Source: an uncultured Treponema sp.
Lineage (GTDB): Bacteria; Spirochaetota; Spirochaetia; Treponematales; Treponemataceae
Assembly (NCBI GenBank): GCA_949300145.1
Contig: CASGDA010000003.1
Span: forward strand, 1 to 64,000
Length of the DNA: 64,000 nucleotides
Direction: 5' to 3'
Under the pieces are notes generated by a model that ran no database searches, had not been told where the DNA came from, and saw only the letters and a list, made by a program, of their open reading frames with translations. Shown in pieces: positions 35,651 to 44,246 of the stretch (position 1 is the stretch's first letter; every line of letters starts with the position of its first letter). Both the position numbers and the translations under genes were made by a program.

Positions 35651-35977
35651 ATGGATAATATTTCCATTTTAGAGAAAGAAGGCGCAAACTATGTTTTGCT
35701 GGAAATTGCCGGTACAATAAATTCCTATACATACACTGAATTTCAGAGCAGGGCTTATGCCCTTGTGAAAAAAACAAATCTTGTTCTGGATATGTCAAAG
35801 GTTGTTAATATCTCCTCAGCCGGTCTCGGGGTTCTTATCGCCGCCTCCGAGGATGCCAGGGATTCAGGATTCAAAATGTACATAATGAATCCGGCTGAAA
35901 TTGTCCGTGCCGCGATTGAATCAACCGGCTTCAGGGAGATGTTCACAATAATCCATTCTTTGACAGAGGTTTTGTAA
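35651..35977 (+). CDS. STAS-domain anti-sigma factor antagonist
   Basis: 108 residues, one STAS domain. NLVLDMSKVVNISSAGLGVL contains the serine normally phosphorylated by the RsbW/SpoIIAB kinase (in ISSAG). Dephosphorylated by the upstream phosphatases, it would bind the kinase encoded next and release a sigma factor or other target. AAGGATT precedes the ATG. Confidence 0.93.
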   Translation: MDNISILEKEGANYVLLEIAGTINSYTYTEFQSRAYALVKKTNLVLDMSKVVNISSAGLGVLIAASEDARDSGFKMYIMNPAEIVRAAIESTGFREMFTIIHSLTEVL

Positions 35978-35989
35978 GCTGTTTTTTCA

Positions 35990-36484
35990 ATGGGCAGGAG
36001 GCGTTTTTCCGCGGAAGTTTTAACCTGCGCTGAAGGGCTTTCCGCACTGGAGGATTTTATCAGGAATTGTTCCTCCAGTGTTCCTCTGCCTGAAAGTCTG
36101 GCGGATTCAGTGCTTCTTGCGGCTGTTGAATGCTTTGAGAATATAGCCGGGCATTCTGTTCCGGCAGTCTCCGGGAAGGAAACGGGTGAGGGCTTTTTAT
36201 TTCCCCGTTTTTCTGTTACTGTTTCACTGGAAGCGGCTCCGGGGAAACCCGTCCGGCTGGTTTTTTTGTACCGGCCGCCCGGGAAAGCGGGGGTCTTCCG
36301 TTCCCGGAAGAAAACCGCGGAAAAACTGCGGAGACTGTCCGGGGAAGCCGGGGATTCATTCCCCGTGTATGACAAAGAAGGAAAACGCTGGCGGAATTTG
36401 GGTTTAAAGATGTGCAAAAACCTTGCACAAGAGGTGGAATATAAATGCGGATTATTCCGTAATAAGATAATCCTCTTGTTCTAA
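35990..36484 (+). CDS. divergent RsbW-like serine kinase/anti-sigma factor
   Basis: 164 residues. LLAAVECFENIAGHS matches the N box (E..N...H) of the HATPase fold, and the C-terminal NLGLKMCKNLAQEVEYK the final helix-strand of RsbW proteins. The glycine-rich G1/G2 boxes are hard to see and the middle is replaced by a basic, proline-rich segment, so it is divergent or has lost part of the ATP lid. By position it is the kinase partner of the STAS protein. No sigma factor gene is adjacent. Confidence 0.7.
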   Translation: MGRRRFSAEVLTCAEGLSALEDFIRNCSSSVPLPESLADSVLLAAVECFENIAGHSVPAVSGKETGEGFLFPRFSVTVSLEAAPGKPVRLVFLYRPPGKAGVFRSRKKTAEKLRRLSGEAGDSFPVYDKEGKRWRNLGLKMCKNLAQEVEYKCGLFRNKIILLF

Positions 36485-36549
36485 ACTGATGATTTACGGC
36501 GATTGTATATTATGCTGTTTCGATGCTGTTGCGGGGTAAAGGTTCTGTT

Positions 36550-37218
36550 ATGAAGGCCGTGGAAAAAATAGCTTTTTTTGATGTGGATCACACGCTTACA
36601 AAGGGGGCCACCCCTCTTCCTTTCGCTTTCGCCTGCGCCCGCCGTAAAATGATAAAGAGGCGTTATTTTTTCCTTGTTCCCTTCCTTTATATTTTTTACC
36701 GGTTTTTCAGTATAAGAATGGAGGACATCTTTCAAATGATATTGCCGTATTTAAAAGGCGTGTCACGGGATGTTTTTATGTCGGTCGGTAAGGAAGCGTT
36801 TGAAAAAACCATCAGGAAGAATTTTTTCCGTGACGCGGAAAAAGAGATTAATACTTTGAAGGATAAGGGAATCCGGGTTGTCTTGGCGACTTCTTCTCCT
36901 TTCGAGGCGGTCGTGTTTTTGGCAAGATATTGCGGGATTCCCGATGAGAATATTATTTCGACACGCTTCCAATATGACGGAAATATTTTTGAGGGCCGGT
37001 TGGAAGGTGTTCCTGTTTTTTCCAGGTATAAACGTGACATTGTTTTAGGCTTCGCCCGTATGGCCGGGGTGGATATTTCTGAATGTTCGTTTTATTCTGA
37101 CAGTATACATGACCTGCCGCTGCTTGCCGCCGTCGGTCGTCCTGTCGCAACAAACCCGGACAGGCGTCTGCTGAAAGAAGCAAGGGAACGCGGCTGGGAA
37201 ATTAAATATTTCAAGTAG
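36550..37218 (+). CDS. HAD-superfamily phosphatase (SerB-like, subfamily IB)
   Basis: 222 residues. AFFDVDHTLTKG is HAD motif I, LATSSPFEAVV motif II and the conserved Lys/Asp motif SFYSDSIHDLPLL motif IV; a hydrophobic cap (RRYFFLVPFLYIFYRFF) follows motif I. Subfamily IB enzymes hydrolyse phosphoserine or phospholipid-type substrates; the hydrophobic cap hints at a membrane-associated substrate. I start at ATG 36550 with AAAGG upstream; an ATG 27 bp earlier is possible. Confidence 0.85.
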   Translation: MKAVEKIAFFDVDHTLTKGATPLPFAFACARRKMIKRRYFFLVPFLYIFYRFFSIRMEDIFQMILPYLKGVSRDVFMSVGKEAFEKTIRKNFFRDAEKEINTLKDKGIRVVLATSSPFEAVVFLARYCGIPDENIISTRFQYDGNIFEGRLEGVPVFSRYKRDIVLGFARMAGVDISECSFYSDSIHDLPLLAAVGRPVATNPDRRLLKEARERGWEIKYFK

Positions 37219-37227
37219 AGGTTTTTT

Positions 37228-38073
37228 ATGAAATACAGGGCGGTGCTGATGCTTTTTGTTTTTATGACGGTTTTTTTGTGTTCCTGCACGGGGCGTGATG
37301 TTCAAAAAAATGCGTCCGCCTCCACTCAGGAAACAGAAAGCGCTGGGCAGGAACGTCCCGTGGTTTTTGAGGCGCCCGCTTCAATTCCTGTGGAAATTAT
37401 AGACGGAATAAACACGGATAAGAAAAACTTTCTTGTCGAATTGGATGCCCTCCTTCAGTCCGAAACCGGAGACCTTTTCAAGCTGATAGACAAGAAGCAC
37501 TTTCTTCCGGAAGACTTTGTGCCTTCTGATCTGGTCAGTTTGACGGATACCGTCAGGGAGGGGCGCTCTTATCTGTTGAACCGGAACGATCTTTCCCTCC
37601 GCAGAAGCGCCGAAGCTTCCCTTGAGGAGATGGCCGCCGCCGCGCGGGAAGAGGGGATTACCCTTGTGGTGAGTTCAACTTACCGCTCCTATGAGTACCA
37701 GGCGAACCTCTATAAACGGAATGTTGCGCAGCTGGGACAGGAAGCCGCCGACAGGGAATCAGCCCGGCCGGGGGCAAGCCAGCACCAGTTCGGCACCGCT
37801 ATTGATTTCGGCTCCATAACGGATGAGTTTGCGGAAACACCCGCCGGGCGCTGGCTTGCGGATAATGCTTCCCGTTTCGGCTGGTCCCTCTCTTACCCGG
37901 ACGGATACGAGGAAGTTACCGGATACCGCTGGGAATGCTGGCATTACAGGTATCTCGGAAAGGCGGCTCTTGATTTCCAGCGGAAATGGTTCGGCGACGT
38001 CCAGCAGTATATGCTGGAATTCATCCATGCCTGGAAGGAACATCTCGCAGGAGGCGAGGCTGCCGGTATATAA
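37228..38073 (+). CDS. VanY-family D-alanyl-D-alanine carboxypeptidase lipoprotein
   Basis: 281 residues. Signal peptide with lipobox (FMTVFLCSC), so probably lipid-anchored. The LAS metallopeptidase domain has STYRSYEYQ, GASQHQFGTAIDF (zinc His and Asp) and ECWHYRY (third ligand; EPWHY in most family members, so Pro is replaced by Cys). It trims the terminal D-Ala of peptidoglycan peptides in the periplasm. AGAGG lies upstream. Same strand and close to the HAD gene. Confidence 0.9.
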   Translation: MKYRAVLMLFVFMTVFLCSCTGRDVQKNASASTQETESAGQERPVVFEAPASIPVEIIDGINTDKKNFLVELDALLQSETGDLFKLIDKKHFLPEDFVPSDLVSLTDTVREGRSYLLNRNDLSLRRSAEASLEEMAAAAREEGITLVVSSTYRSYEYQANLYKRNVAQLGQEAADRESARPGASQHQFGTAIDFGSITDEFAETPAGRWLADNASRFGWSLSYPDGYEEVTGYRWECWHYRYLGKAALDFQRKWFGDVQQYMLEFIHAWKEHLAGGEAAGI

Positions 38074-38088
38074 GCCGGAGCCGTGGAA

Positions 38089-38541
38089 TCAGTTTTTATC
38101 AGTTAAAAGGTGGGTTTGTATAAGTTCCGCTGCCTTGGCGATGAAATGTGCGCAGGGACGTTTCGAGTAATATTCGGCGTTCCGCACGGAAGGGTCGGGC
38201 TTGGGTATGCATGACGCTTTCAGTAAGAGTTCCCTGCATTCGGTTGTTCCGAATTCTTCACGGAATTCCGATATGAGCAGCTTGACCCGGTCATAAAGCC
38301 GTTTTTTGCTCTGGATGTCCTCCGGGGCGTATTCTCCGAGAGTCAGGCCGGCGAGGAAAACCATCGCGCTGACCGCTCCGCATGTGATTCTGCTGCCGCC
38401 CATCCCTCCGCCAAAGCCGGCTCCGGCCCTGAGCATGAAGGACTCGTCCTGTTCAAAATCACCGGCGAATGCCGCCATCACGGACTGGGCGCAGTTGTAG
38501 CCCTTTGAAAAAAAATCCACGGCTTTTTCTTTTCCCGTCAT
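38089..38541 (-). CDS. C_GCAxxG_C_C family protein
   Basis: 150 residues. Contains the family cysteine pattern: YNCAQSV, then ITCGAVSAM, then TTECRELL and RPCAHFIAKAAEL. The glycine-rich GAGFGGGMGG region precedes the second cysteine. The family is thought to bind a redox or metal centre and often neighbours redox enzymes; the precise function is not established. One base separates it from trpS upstream on the same strand. Confidence 0.85.
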   Translation of the reverse strand: MTGKEKAVDFFSKGYNCAQSVMAAFAGDFEQDESFMLRAGAGFGGGMGGSRITCGAVSAMVFLAGLTLGEYAPEDIQSKKRLYDRVKLLISEFREEFGTTECRELLLKASCIPKPDPSVRNAEYYSKRPCAHFIAKAAELIQTHLLTDKN

Positions 38542-38542
38542 T

Positions 38543-39610
38543 TTAAATTTCCATATTCATTGCATGGCGTACTTCCGCCAAAGTTTCCGCGGCTATCTTC
38601 CGGGCTTTCTCCGCTCCTGAAAGAAGGACGGAACGAATAAAGTCCGGGTTCTGTTCCAGGGCTTTCCGCTTTTCGCGCAGGGGGCGGAGCTTTTCATTCA
38701 CAGCCTCGGTGAGAACTTTTTTCAGGGTTCCTCCACCTCCGTCTCCAATCCTTTCCGCTACGGCTTCCGGGGCTTCTTCCGTACAGAGGGATATGAGGTT
38801 GAGCAGGTTCGCCACTTCCGGTCTGTTTTCCGGGTCATAGGTGATATGGCGTTCCGAATCGGTTTTCGCTTTTTTTATCAGGGCGGCTGTCTCGTCTTCG
38901 GAGGCGCCCAGCATTATGGCGTTACCGCGGCTTTTGCTCATTTTTTGCGCGCCGTCCAATCCGGGAATATGCGGTGTTTTACTCAAAAGAGCCATGGGCT
39001 CTGGGAATATCGGATTTTCAGGGGAAAACTTCTCGTTGAATCTTCTGGCGATTGTCCTCGTCAGCTCGAGGTGCGGCAGCTGATCTTTTCCGACGGGAAC
39101 CACATTGCCCTTGCAGAAGAGGATGTCGCATGCCTGGTGTACGGGATACGTGTACATCCCCGCATTCACGCTTTTCAACCCTGCCGCCTGTATTTCTTCC
39201 TTTACCGTCGGGTTTCTGTTTAACTCGGCGTTTGTTACAAGGGTCAGGAAAGGGAGCATGAGCTGGTTCGCTTCCGGAATATAACTGTGGGGGTAAATCG
39301 TCACGTTTTCGCCGGGTTCAATACCGGCGGCGATGTAGTCGATTACGAGCTGTTTGGTGTTCTGGGAAATTTCCGAGAACGCATCGTGGTCGGTCAGAAC
39401 CTGGTAGTCGGCAATCAATATAAAAGTGGGGACTCCGAGCTTTGAAAGTTTAACCCGGTTCTGGAGGGAACCAAAGTAATGCCCTATGTGAAGCCGGCCT
39501 GTAGGTCTGTCGCCGGTTAAAACCCTGTATTTCAGGGGATTCGCTGAAATATCCGCTTCCAGCTTTTTGCTGCGTTCCACCGCCGCCGCGTATGTTGCTG
39601 ATTCATTCAT
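38543..39610 (-). CDS. trpS: tryptophanyl-tRNA synthetase
   Basis: 355 residues, class I synthetase. The HIGH motif lies in GRLHIGHYFGSL and KMSKS in AQKMSKSRGN. It charges tRNA-Trp in the cytoplasm. Its start overlaps the end of pyrE by one base (shared A of TGATG-type junction), so it is downstream in the pyrE-trpS-C_GCAxxG operon. No frame problems. Confidence 0.96.
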   Translation of the reverse strand: MNESATYAAAVERSKKLEADISANPLKYRVLTGDRPTGRLHIGHYFGSLQNRVKLSKLGVPTFILIADYQVLTDHDAFSEISQNTKQLVIDYIAAGIEPGENVTIYPHSYIPEANQLMLPFLTLVTNAELNRNPTVKEEIQAAGLKSVNAGMYTYPVHQACDILFCKGNVVPVGKDQLPHLELTRTIARRFNEKFSPENPIFPEPMALLSKTPHIPGLDGAQKMSKSRGNAIMLGASEDETAALIKKAKTDSERHITYDPENRPEVANLLNLISLCTEEAPEAVAERIGDGGGGTLKKVLTEAVNEKLRPLREKRKALEQNPDFIRSVLLSGAEKARKIAAETLAEVRHAMNMEI

Positions 39611-40329
39611 CAGGATGCTCCGAATTCTGTATAGTATTTATCGATAGAGGATTTTATCCCGTCTGTTATGATGATTTTTCCGCCGCAGGGTTCCGTTGTA
39701 AGGTAATCCACCGCTTCCTTCATCGTTATTATGGCGGCGGTCGGAAAGCCGTAACGTCCGGAGATTTCCTCCAGCGCGGAAAGACTTTTCCCGCAGCCAC
39801 CACAGGCATCTGTTTCTGTATCATGCTTCCCGGATTTTTCCTGCCTGTCCAGGGAAACCATCAAGCCTGTTATTTTTATCTTTCCCTGGGCCTTAAGGAC
39901 GGGGACTGTTTCGTCGATTGATTTTCCGGAAGTGGTCACGTCTTCTATCATCATAACCCTGTCACCGTCATGCAGTTTTGCTCCCAGAAGGATTCCTGTT
40001 TCGCCATGGTCCTTCGCCTCCTTGCGGTTGGAACAATACCGGATATCCTTGCCGAAAAGCCGGTTGTAAGCGATTACCGTGGCCACCGACAAGGGGATTC
40101 CTTTATAGGCGGGACCGAACAGGACATCAAAATCGTCACCGAATGTCTCGTGGATAGCCACCGCGTAAAATTCACCGAGTTTTGCGAGCTGGCTGCCGGT
40201 GGTATACGCCCCTGCATTCATAAAGAACGGGGAGTGTCTTCCGCTTTTCAGCACAAAGTCTCCGAATGAAAGCGCGCCGCAGGAAACCATGAATTTTATG
40301 AATTCTTCTTTATACGGTTTTATTTGCAT
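39610..40329 (-). CDS. pyrE: orotate phosphoribosyltransferase
   Basis: 239 residues. FVLKSGRHSPFFMNAG is the N-terminal signature and RVMMIEDVTTSGKSI the PRPP-binding loop; FGPAYKGIPLS and RKEAKDHGE carry the phosphate-binding and flexible-loop residues. It makes OMP in pyrimidine synthesis. The C-terminal third has a short insertion with DACGGCGKS, unusual for this family. I start at ATG 40329 because the -10 TATAAT ends seven bases upstream; the longer frame (to 40431) would be upstream of transcription. Confidence 0.94.
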   Translation of the reverse strand: MQIKPYKEEFIKFMVSCGALSFGDFVLKSGRHSPFFMNAGAYTTGSQLAKLGEFYAVAIHETFGDDFDVLFGPAYKGIPLSVATVIAYNRLFGKDIRYCSNRKEAKDHGETGILLGAKLHDGDRVMMIEDVTTSGKSIDETVPVLKAQGKIKITGLMVSLDRQEKSGKHDTETDACGGCGKSLSALEEISGRYGFPTAAIITMKEAVDYLTTEPCGGKIIITDGIKSSIDKYYTEFGAS

Positions 40330-40336
40330 GTAACCT

Positions 40337-40365
40337 ATTATAACAGAACCATTCCCCTGATTCAA
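40337..40365 (-). promoter_or_regulatory. promoter of pyrE-trpS
   Basis: Minus strand TTGAAT, 17 bp, TATAAT, then AGGTTAC and ATG. The predicted +1 falls on or next to the start codon, with at most AGGT as an SD. Confidence 0.75.
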
Positions 40366-40481
40366 TGTTGTTTGCGTCCGTTTATTTATATCCTGAAATA
40401 TCCTGAAAACATGATTGACAGCTTTGCGCAAGCAGTATAGGCTTTGACAATATCGCGTTGGAACCGTGGTGCGGGGGTTTT

Positions 40482-41417
40482 GTGCGGATTTTTCCGAAAA
40501 TTTTAATCAGTTCATTCGTTTCTCTTCTTGTCACATCAGCTTTCGCTGTGATGGTTTACTGCGGTTTTTTTGACGCCCTTTTGTCTGCGGAAATCCTTTC
40601 GCAATGGGTTCCCGGTAAGGCCGGCTCCCTGTCATCAGGTGAGCTGCTGCTTTTGGCCTCCGTGTTTATCATTGTGTTTCTGGTCGTTTTTTTAATCCTT
40701 TGCTTAAAACAGGACAGGGCGGAAATCATCAAAGGCAGGATAAGAACCTTTCAATACCGGTTTTTACGCGACGCGCTTTCCGCCGGCCGCTTGAATACCC
40801 CCGGAAGGATTCATGATTTTTGTGATGAATTGAATTTCCGGAGAAATGAATTCAATTCCAGGATAAAAAATAATTTCAGCGTTGGAAAAAGAAAAAAATA
40901 TTCCGTGCAGATTGATTCCCTTCTGGAAAGTGGATGGGATGAAATCCTTGCCGTTTTGAGGAAGCGGTGCCGGGACGGGGTTTCTTCCGGCTGCGTAAAT
41001 CCGGCGGCGGTGCCGGCGGGAATAACTTTCGGGGCGGCTTTCCGTAATCCGGGGAAAATGTCCCATTCAAAAATAAAAGTTGAAATAGAAAAGTTCGGTA
41101 TTTTTGAAAAGCCCCTCCGCTTCCGGCATAAATCCGTGAATGGCTGCTTTTCAGCCGGTGAATTCATTAAACCCGTGGTTACGGTTGAGGGGCAATCCGG
41201 TGCCGTCACGGATGGGGACGGGAATTTTGTGTCACTTCATCCGGGGCGGGAAACTTCTCCTGCGGCCGTGGAAATCCCGGAAGAAAGTCCGTCCGGGTCC
41301 ATCGTTAACCGCAACGGGCTTTACGTTATAGATTCTTCTCTGGCGGAAACGGCGGATACTGAAGGGAATGTGGTTGACGCTGATTTCCGGAAACTGGTCG
41401 ATTCAGTTCTTATGTGA
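40482..41417 (+). CDS. unknown two-helix membrane protein
   Basis: 311 residues, family not recognised. Two hydrophobic helices near the N-terminus (ILISSFVSLLVTSAFAVMVY and LLASVFIIVFLVVFLILCL) are followed by a basic helical cytoplasmic part, then an acidic, serine-rich C-terminus. I start at GTG 40482, which has GGGGG at good spacing; TTG 40458 has none. Divergent from pyrE and upstream of the riboswitch. A weak terminator follows. Confidence 0.65.
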   Translation: MRIFPKILISSFVSLLVTSAFAVMVYCGFFDALLSAEILSQWVPGKAGSLSSGELLLLASVFIIVFLVVFLILCLKQDRAEIIKGRIRTFQYRFLRDALSAGRLNTPGRIHDFCDELNFRRNEFNSRIKNNFSVGKRKKYSVQIDSLLESGWDEILAVLRKRCRDGVSSGCVNPAAVPAGITFGAAFRNPGKMSHSKIKVEIEKFGIFEKPLRFRHKSVNGCFSAGEFIKPVVTVEGQSGAVTDGDGNFVSLHPGRETSPAAVEIPEESPSGSIVNRNGLYVIDSSLAETADTEGNVVDADFRKLVDSVLM

Positions 41418-41418
41418 T

Positions 41419-41443
41419 GCCGGTGTGATGCCGGCGGTTTTTT
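41419..41443 (+). terminator. short terminator after the membrane protein gene
   Basis: Stem GCCGG/CCGGC with a 7-nt loop, then GGTTTTTT. Confidence 0.5.
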
Positions 41444-41447
41444 GTGA

Positions 41448-41476
41448 TTGAAAAAAGAGCCGCTTTTTGCTATTAT
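41448..41476 (+). promoter_or_regulatory. promoter of the thiamine operon
   Basis: TTGAAA, 17 bp, TATTAT, just upstream of the TPP riboswitch. Confidence 0.7.
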
Positions 41477-41479
41477 GCT

Positions 41480-41577
41480 TTTATTACCGGGGTGTGCGTG
41501 TTCTGCGCTCTGAGATTATACCCGCAGGAGACCGTATGGCCTCCCAACCTGATCCGGATAATACCGGCGGAGGAAGT
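41480..41577 (+). promoter_or_regulatory. TPP riboswitch (thi box)
   Basis: Conserved elements in order: GGGGTG, CTCTGAGATTATACCC (the CTGAGA pyrimidine-sensor helix), CCAACCTGATCCGGATAAT (pyrophosphate-sensor helix) and ACCGGCGGAGG. The final strand contains the SD (GGAGGA, 41569-41574) of the next gene, so TPP binding should hide the ribosome site directly and shut off translation. Confidence 0.93.
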
Positions 41578-42606
41578 ATGAAAGCCCGTCTTTTTTCGTT
41601 TTCCTTTTTATTGTTTTTTGTATGTCTGTTTAGTGTTCCCGTGTTTGCGGGAGGTTCCGGGGATTCCGGCGACCGCTCGAAGGAAGTGGTGATATACACC
41701 TATGATTCTTTTGTAAGTGAATGGGGCGCGGGCCCTGAGCTTGCCCGGCTCTTTGAAAAAAAGACGGGGATAAAATGCACACTGATTGACGCGGGGGACG
41801 GCTCGCAGATTCTTTCCCGTGTAATTATCGAAAAAAATAATCCGCAGGCTGATATTGTTCTCGGCGTTGACAATAACCAGATGAAAGCTGTCAGGGCATC
41901 AGGTGTCTTTGAAGCTTACAAACCGGCCGGCGCCGATGAGGTAATTCCTCCTGATCTGCGCCTCGCCGATGACTGGCTCGTAACTTCGTATGACTGGAGT
42001 TATTTCGCCATGATTTATGATACACAGTCTTCCGTGCCGGCTCCGTCTTCTTTGGAGGAGCTTGCGAATCCGGTTTACAGAAAGAAAATCATTCTGATGG
42101 ATCCCCGGACGAGTACCCCCGGCATGGGTTTTGTCGCATGGACTCTCGCTGTATTCGGTAACGGATATGAAGATTTCTGGAGAGCCCTGAAGCCCAATAT
42201 TCTTACCATGGCTCCCGGATGGAGCACCGGCTATGGACTGTTTACCTCCGGTGAAGCGCCTTTGGTTATAAGTTATACGACAAGCCCCGCCTATCATGTT
42301 GAGTATGGGGAAGGAGACCGGTTCCAGGCGCTGATTTTTGACAACGGACATCCTCTTCAGATTGAAGGTGCGGCTGTTTTGAAAAATGCGCCGAACAGGG
42401 AAGGTGCGCGCTTGTTTCTGGATTTTTTGATATCCGAAGAGGCGCAGAATGTTCTTCCGCTGACCCAGTGGATGTATCCGGTTAATACCGCGGTTAAAAT
42501 GCCTGATTCCTATAAGGCGGCGCCCATGGCGGCTTCCTCCCTTACGGCGGATAACGATGAGCTTTCCGCCGCAGTGGAAAATGTGATGCGCTTGCTGGCT
42601 GAATAA
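41578..42606 (+). CDS. thiB: thiamine ABC transporter substrate-binding protein
   Basis: 342 residues from ATG 41578. Signal peptide (FSFLLFFVCLFSVPVFAGG), then a type 2 periplasmic-binding fold: VVIYTYDSFVSEWG, DIVLGVDNNQ, DWSYFAMIYD, TSTPGMGFVAWTL and PGWSTGYGLFTSGEAPLVISY match ThiB proteins. It captures thiamine (or its phosphates) for ThiPQ. A longer reading frame exists but its start lies inside the riboswitch. Confidence 0.94.
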   Translation: MKARLFSFSFLLFFVCLFSVPVFAGGSGDSGDRSKEVVIYTYDSFVSEWGAGPELARLFEKKTGIKCTLIDAGDGSQILSRVIIEKNNPQADIVLGVDNNQMKAVRASGVFEAYKPAGADEVIPPDLRLADDWLVTSYDWSYFAMIYDTQSSVPAPSSLEELANPVYRKKIILMDPRTSTPGMGFVAWTLAVFGNGYEDFWRALKPNILTMAPGWSTGYGLFTSGEAPLVISYTTSPAYHVEYGEGDRFQALIFDNGHPLQIEGAAVLKNAPNREGARLFLDFLISEEAQNVLPLTQWMYPVNTAVKMPDSYKAAPMAASSLTADNDELSAAVENVMRLLAE

Positions 42607-42611
42607 TTTTA

Positions 42612-44246
42612 ATGCGAGTCGCTGTATCACTGCTTGAGAAAATCCCGGCGGTTTTTTCAGGGCTTGTCTTTTTTGGCTTATGCTTGTTTTTCTGCGCCGC
42701 TCTGGCCGCGGCTTTTTCTCCCTCCGGGACGGGGGAATGGCTGTCGCTGGATTTTTCCGTATTACGCACAGCCCTTTTTACTTTTAAGCAGGCGGCGTTC
42801 TCAACTCTTCTGGCTCTTGTGCTTGGCATCGCCGGCGCGTTTTTCTGCGCCAGAAGGAATTTCCCCGGGAAACGCCTTCTTCTTTCTGTCGCCTCGCTGC
42901 CTCTCTGTGTGCCTCCTCTTTTAATCGCCCTCGGTTTCGTCATGTTTTACGGAATGGGAGGAATCCTCAATTCTTTTTTGAAGGATTTTTTTTCACTTGA
43001 AAATCCTCCCCTTACTTTTCTGTATACCTTTTACGGGGTTGTGATTGCCCACGGATTCTATAATTTCCCCATCGTGATGAAAACCTGTACGGACGCCTGG
43101 AACACCCTTCCCGCGGAGGAATATGATGCGGCCGTCATGCTGGGGGCGGGAAAATTCCGGGTTTTCCGTACTGTAACTCTGGTGCAGCTTTTACCGGCGG
43201 TGGCCTCTTCCGGTATGGTTGTTTTTCTTTACTGTTTTTTCAGCTTTGTCATTGTGCTTCTTTTTGGAGGAATAGGCGTTTCCGTTCTGGAGGTTGAGAT
43301 TTTCCAGGCGGTCCGTTCCTCACTGGATTTTTCCCGCGCCTCTTCCCTTGCCCTGGTCGAAATCCTTATAGCCATGTCGGTTGTAGTCTGCTACGGTATT
43401 CTGGAAAAAAAAGGCGCGGACAGCAAGGGCATGGCTTTCGGAGGCGCTGTCAGGAGGTGCAGGAATATCGCTCCCGCCGAAATGTTTCCTGCCTTTTTGT
43501 TTTTTGCCTCGGTTGCCCTGTTTTTGTTCGCCCCTCTGCTTTGTATTCTGGCGGGAGCTCTCCGGGATGTTCCGTCAGGTTATTTGAGCCGGGCCGCGGG
43601 CGCTTTTTCCTTTTCCCCGGATAATTTCTCCAGGCTGTTTTCCCGGCTATCTTTTTGGGCCGCGCTGAAGAACACTGTTTTAACCGCGGCCTTCTCTTCC
43701 TTCCTTTCTGTCACCGGCGCGTTTTTCTTCGCCTGCATATTAAGGACTGCCGACCCCATGAAAAAAAATGTGTTTTTGCGCGCGGTTCCCCTTCTTCCCA
43801 TGGCGGTATCCTCGATTGTCATCGGCTTCGGCTTTACAAGATTGTTTTCGGGGGCGACTCCCCTTGTGCTCGTTGTCGCCCAGAGTTCCCTTTCGTGGCC
43901 TTTCGCGCTGAGGCAGATTTCCGCCGGCATGGACAGAATCCCTTTGGAAGTAACGGACGCCGCGTCGGTTTTATCCCCTGACAGGATAAGCGCTTTTTTC
44001 CGGATTCACATTCCGATGACCTCCCGGAATATTTTGTCCGCCGCCGGTTTTTGTTTCGCGGTAAGCTGCGGGGATACGAATCTGCCGCTGGTTTTTGCCC
44101 TTCCGGGTTTTGAAACCCTGTCGTTATATACGTACAAGCTGGCCGGTTCCTATCATTTTCAGGAAGCCTGCGCGTGCGGGGTGGTTCTCGCTTTGCTTAC
44201 TGTTCCCGTTTTTGTTTTAACCTCCGGCAGGCAGGAAAAAAAATGA
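42612..44246 (+). CDS. thiP: thiamine ABC transporter permease
   Basis: 544 residues with about twelve hydrophobic helices, two fused permease domains. Each half has the EAA loop that contacts the ATPase: EEYDAAVMLGAGKFRVFRTV and LEVTDAASVLSPDRISAFFRI. It forms the inner-membrane channel for thiamine. Starts five bases after thiB; the SD is weak, so translation may be coupled. Confidence 0.92.
   Translation: MRVAVSLLEKIPAVFSGLVFFGLCLFFCAALAAAFSPSGTGEWLSLDFSVLRTALFTFKQAAFSTLLALVLGIAGAFFCARRNFPGKRLLLSVASLPLCVPPLLIALGFVMFYGMGGILNSFLKDFFSLENPPLTFLYTFYGVVIAHGFYNFPIVMKTCTDAWNTLPAEEYDAAVMLGAGKFRVFRTVTLVQLLPAVASSGMVVFLYCFFSFVIVLLFGGIGVSVLEVEIFQAVRSSLDFSRASSLALVEILIAMSVVVCYGILEKKGADSKGMAFGGAVRRCRNIAPAEMFPAFLFFASVALFLFAPLLCILAGALRDVPSGYLSRAAGAFSFSPDNFSRLFSRLSFWAALKNTVLTAAFSSFLSVTGAFFFACILRTADPMKKNVFLRAVPLLPMAVSSIVIGFGFTRLFSGATPLVLVVAQSSLSWPFALRQISAGMDRIPLEVTDAASVLSPDRISAFFRIHIPMTSRNILSAAGFCFAVSCGDTNLPLVFALPGFETLSLYTYKLAGSYHFQEACACGVVLALLTVPVFVLTSGRQEKK

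Noticed and set aside
40338-40431. N-terminal extension of PyrE
   Set aside because: The extra residues overlap the promoter and do not resemble OPRT; ATG 40329 gives the normal length.
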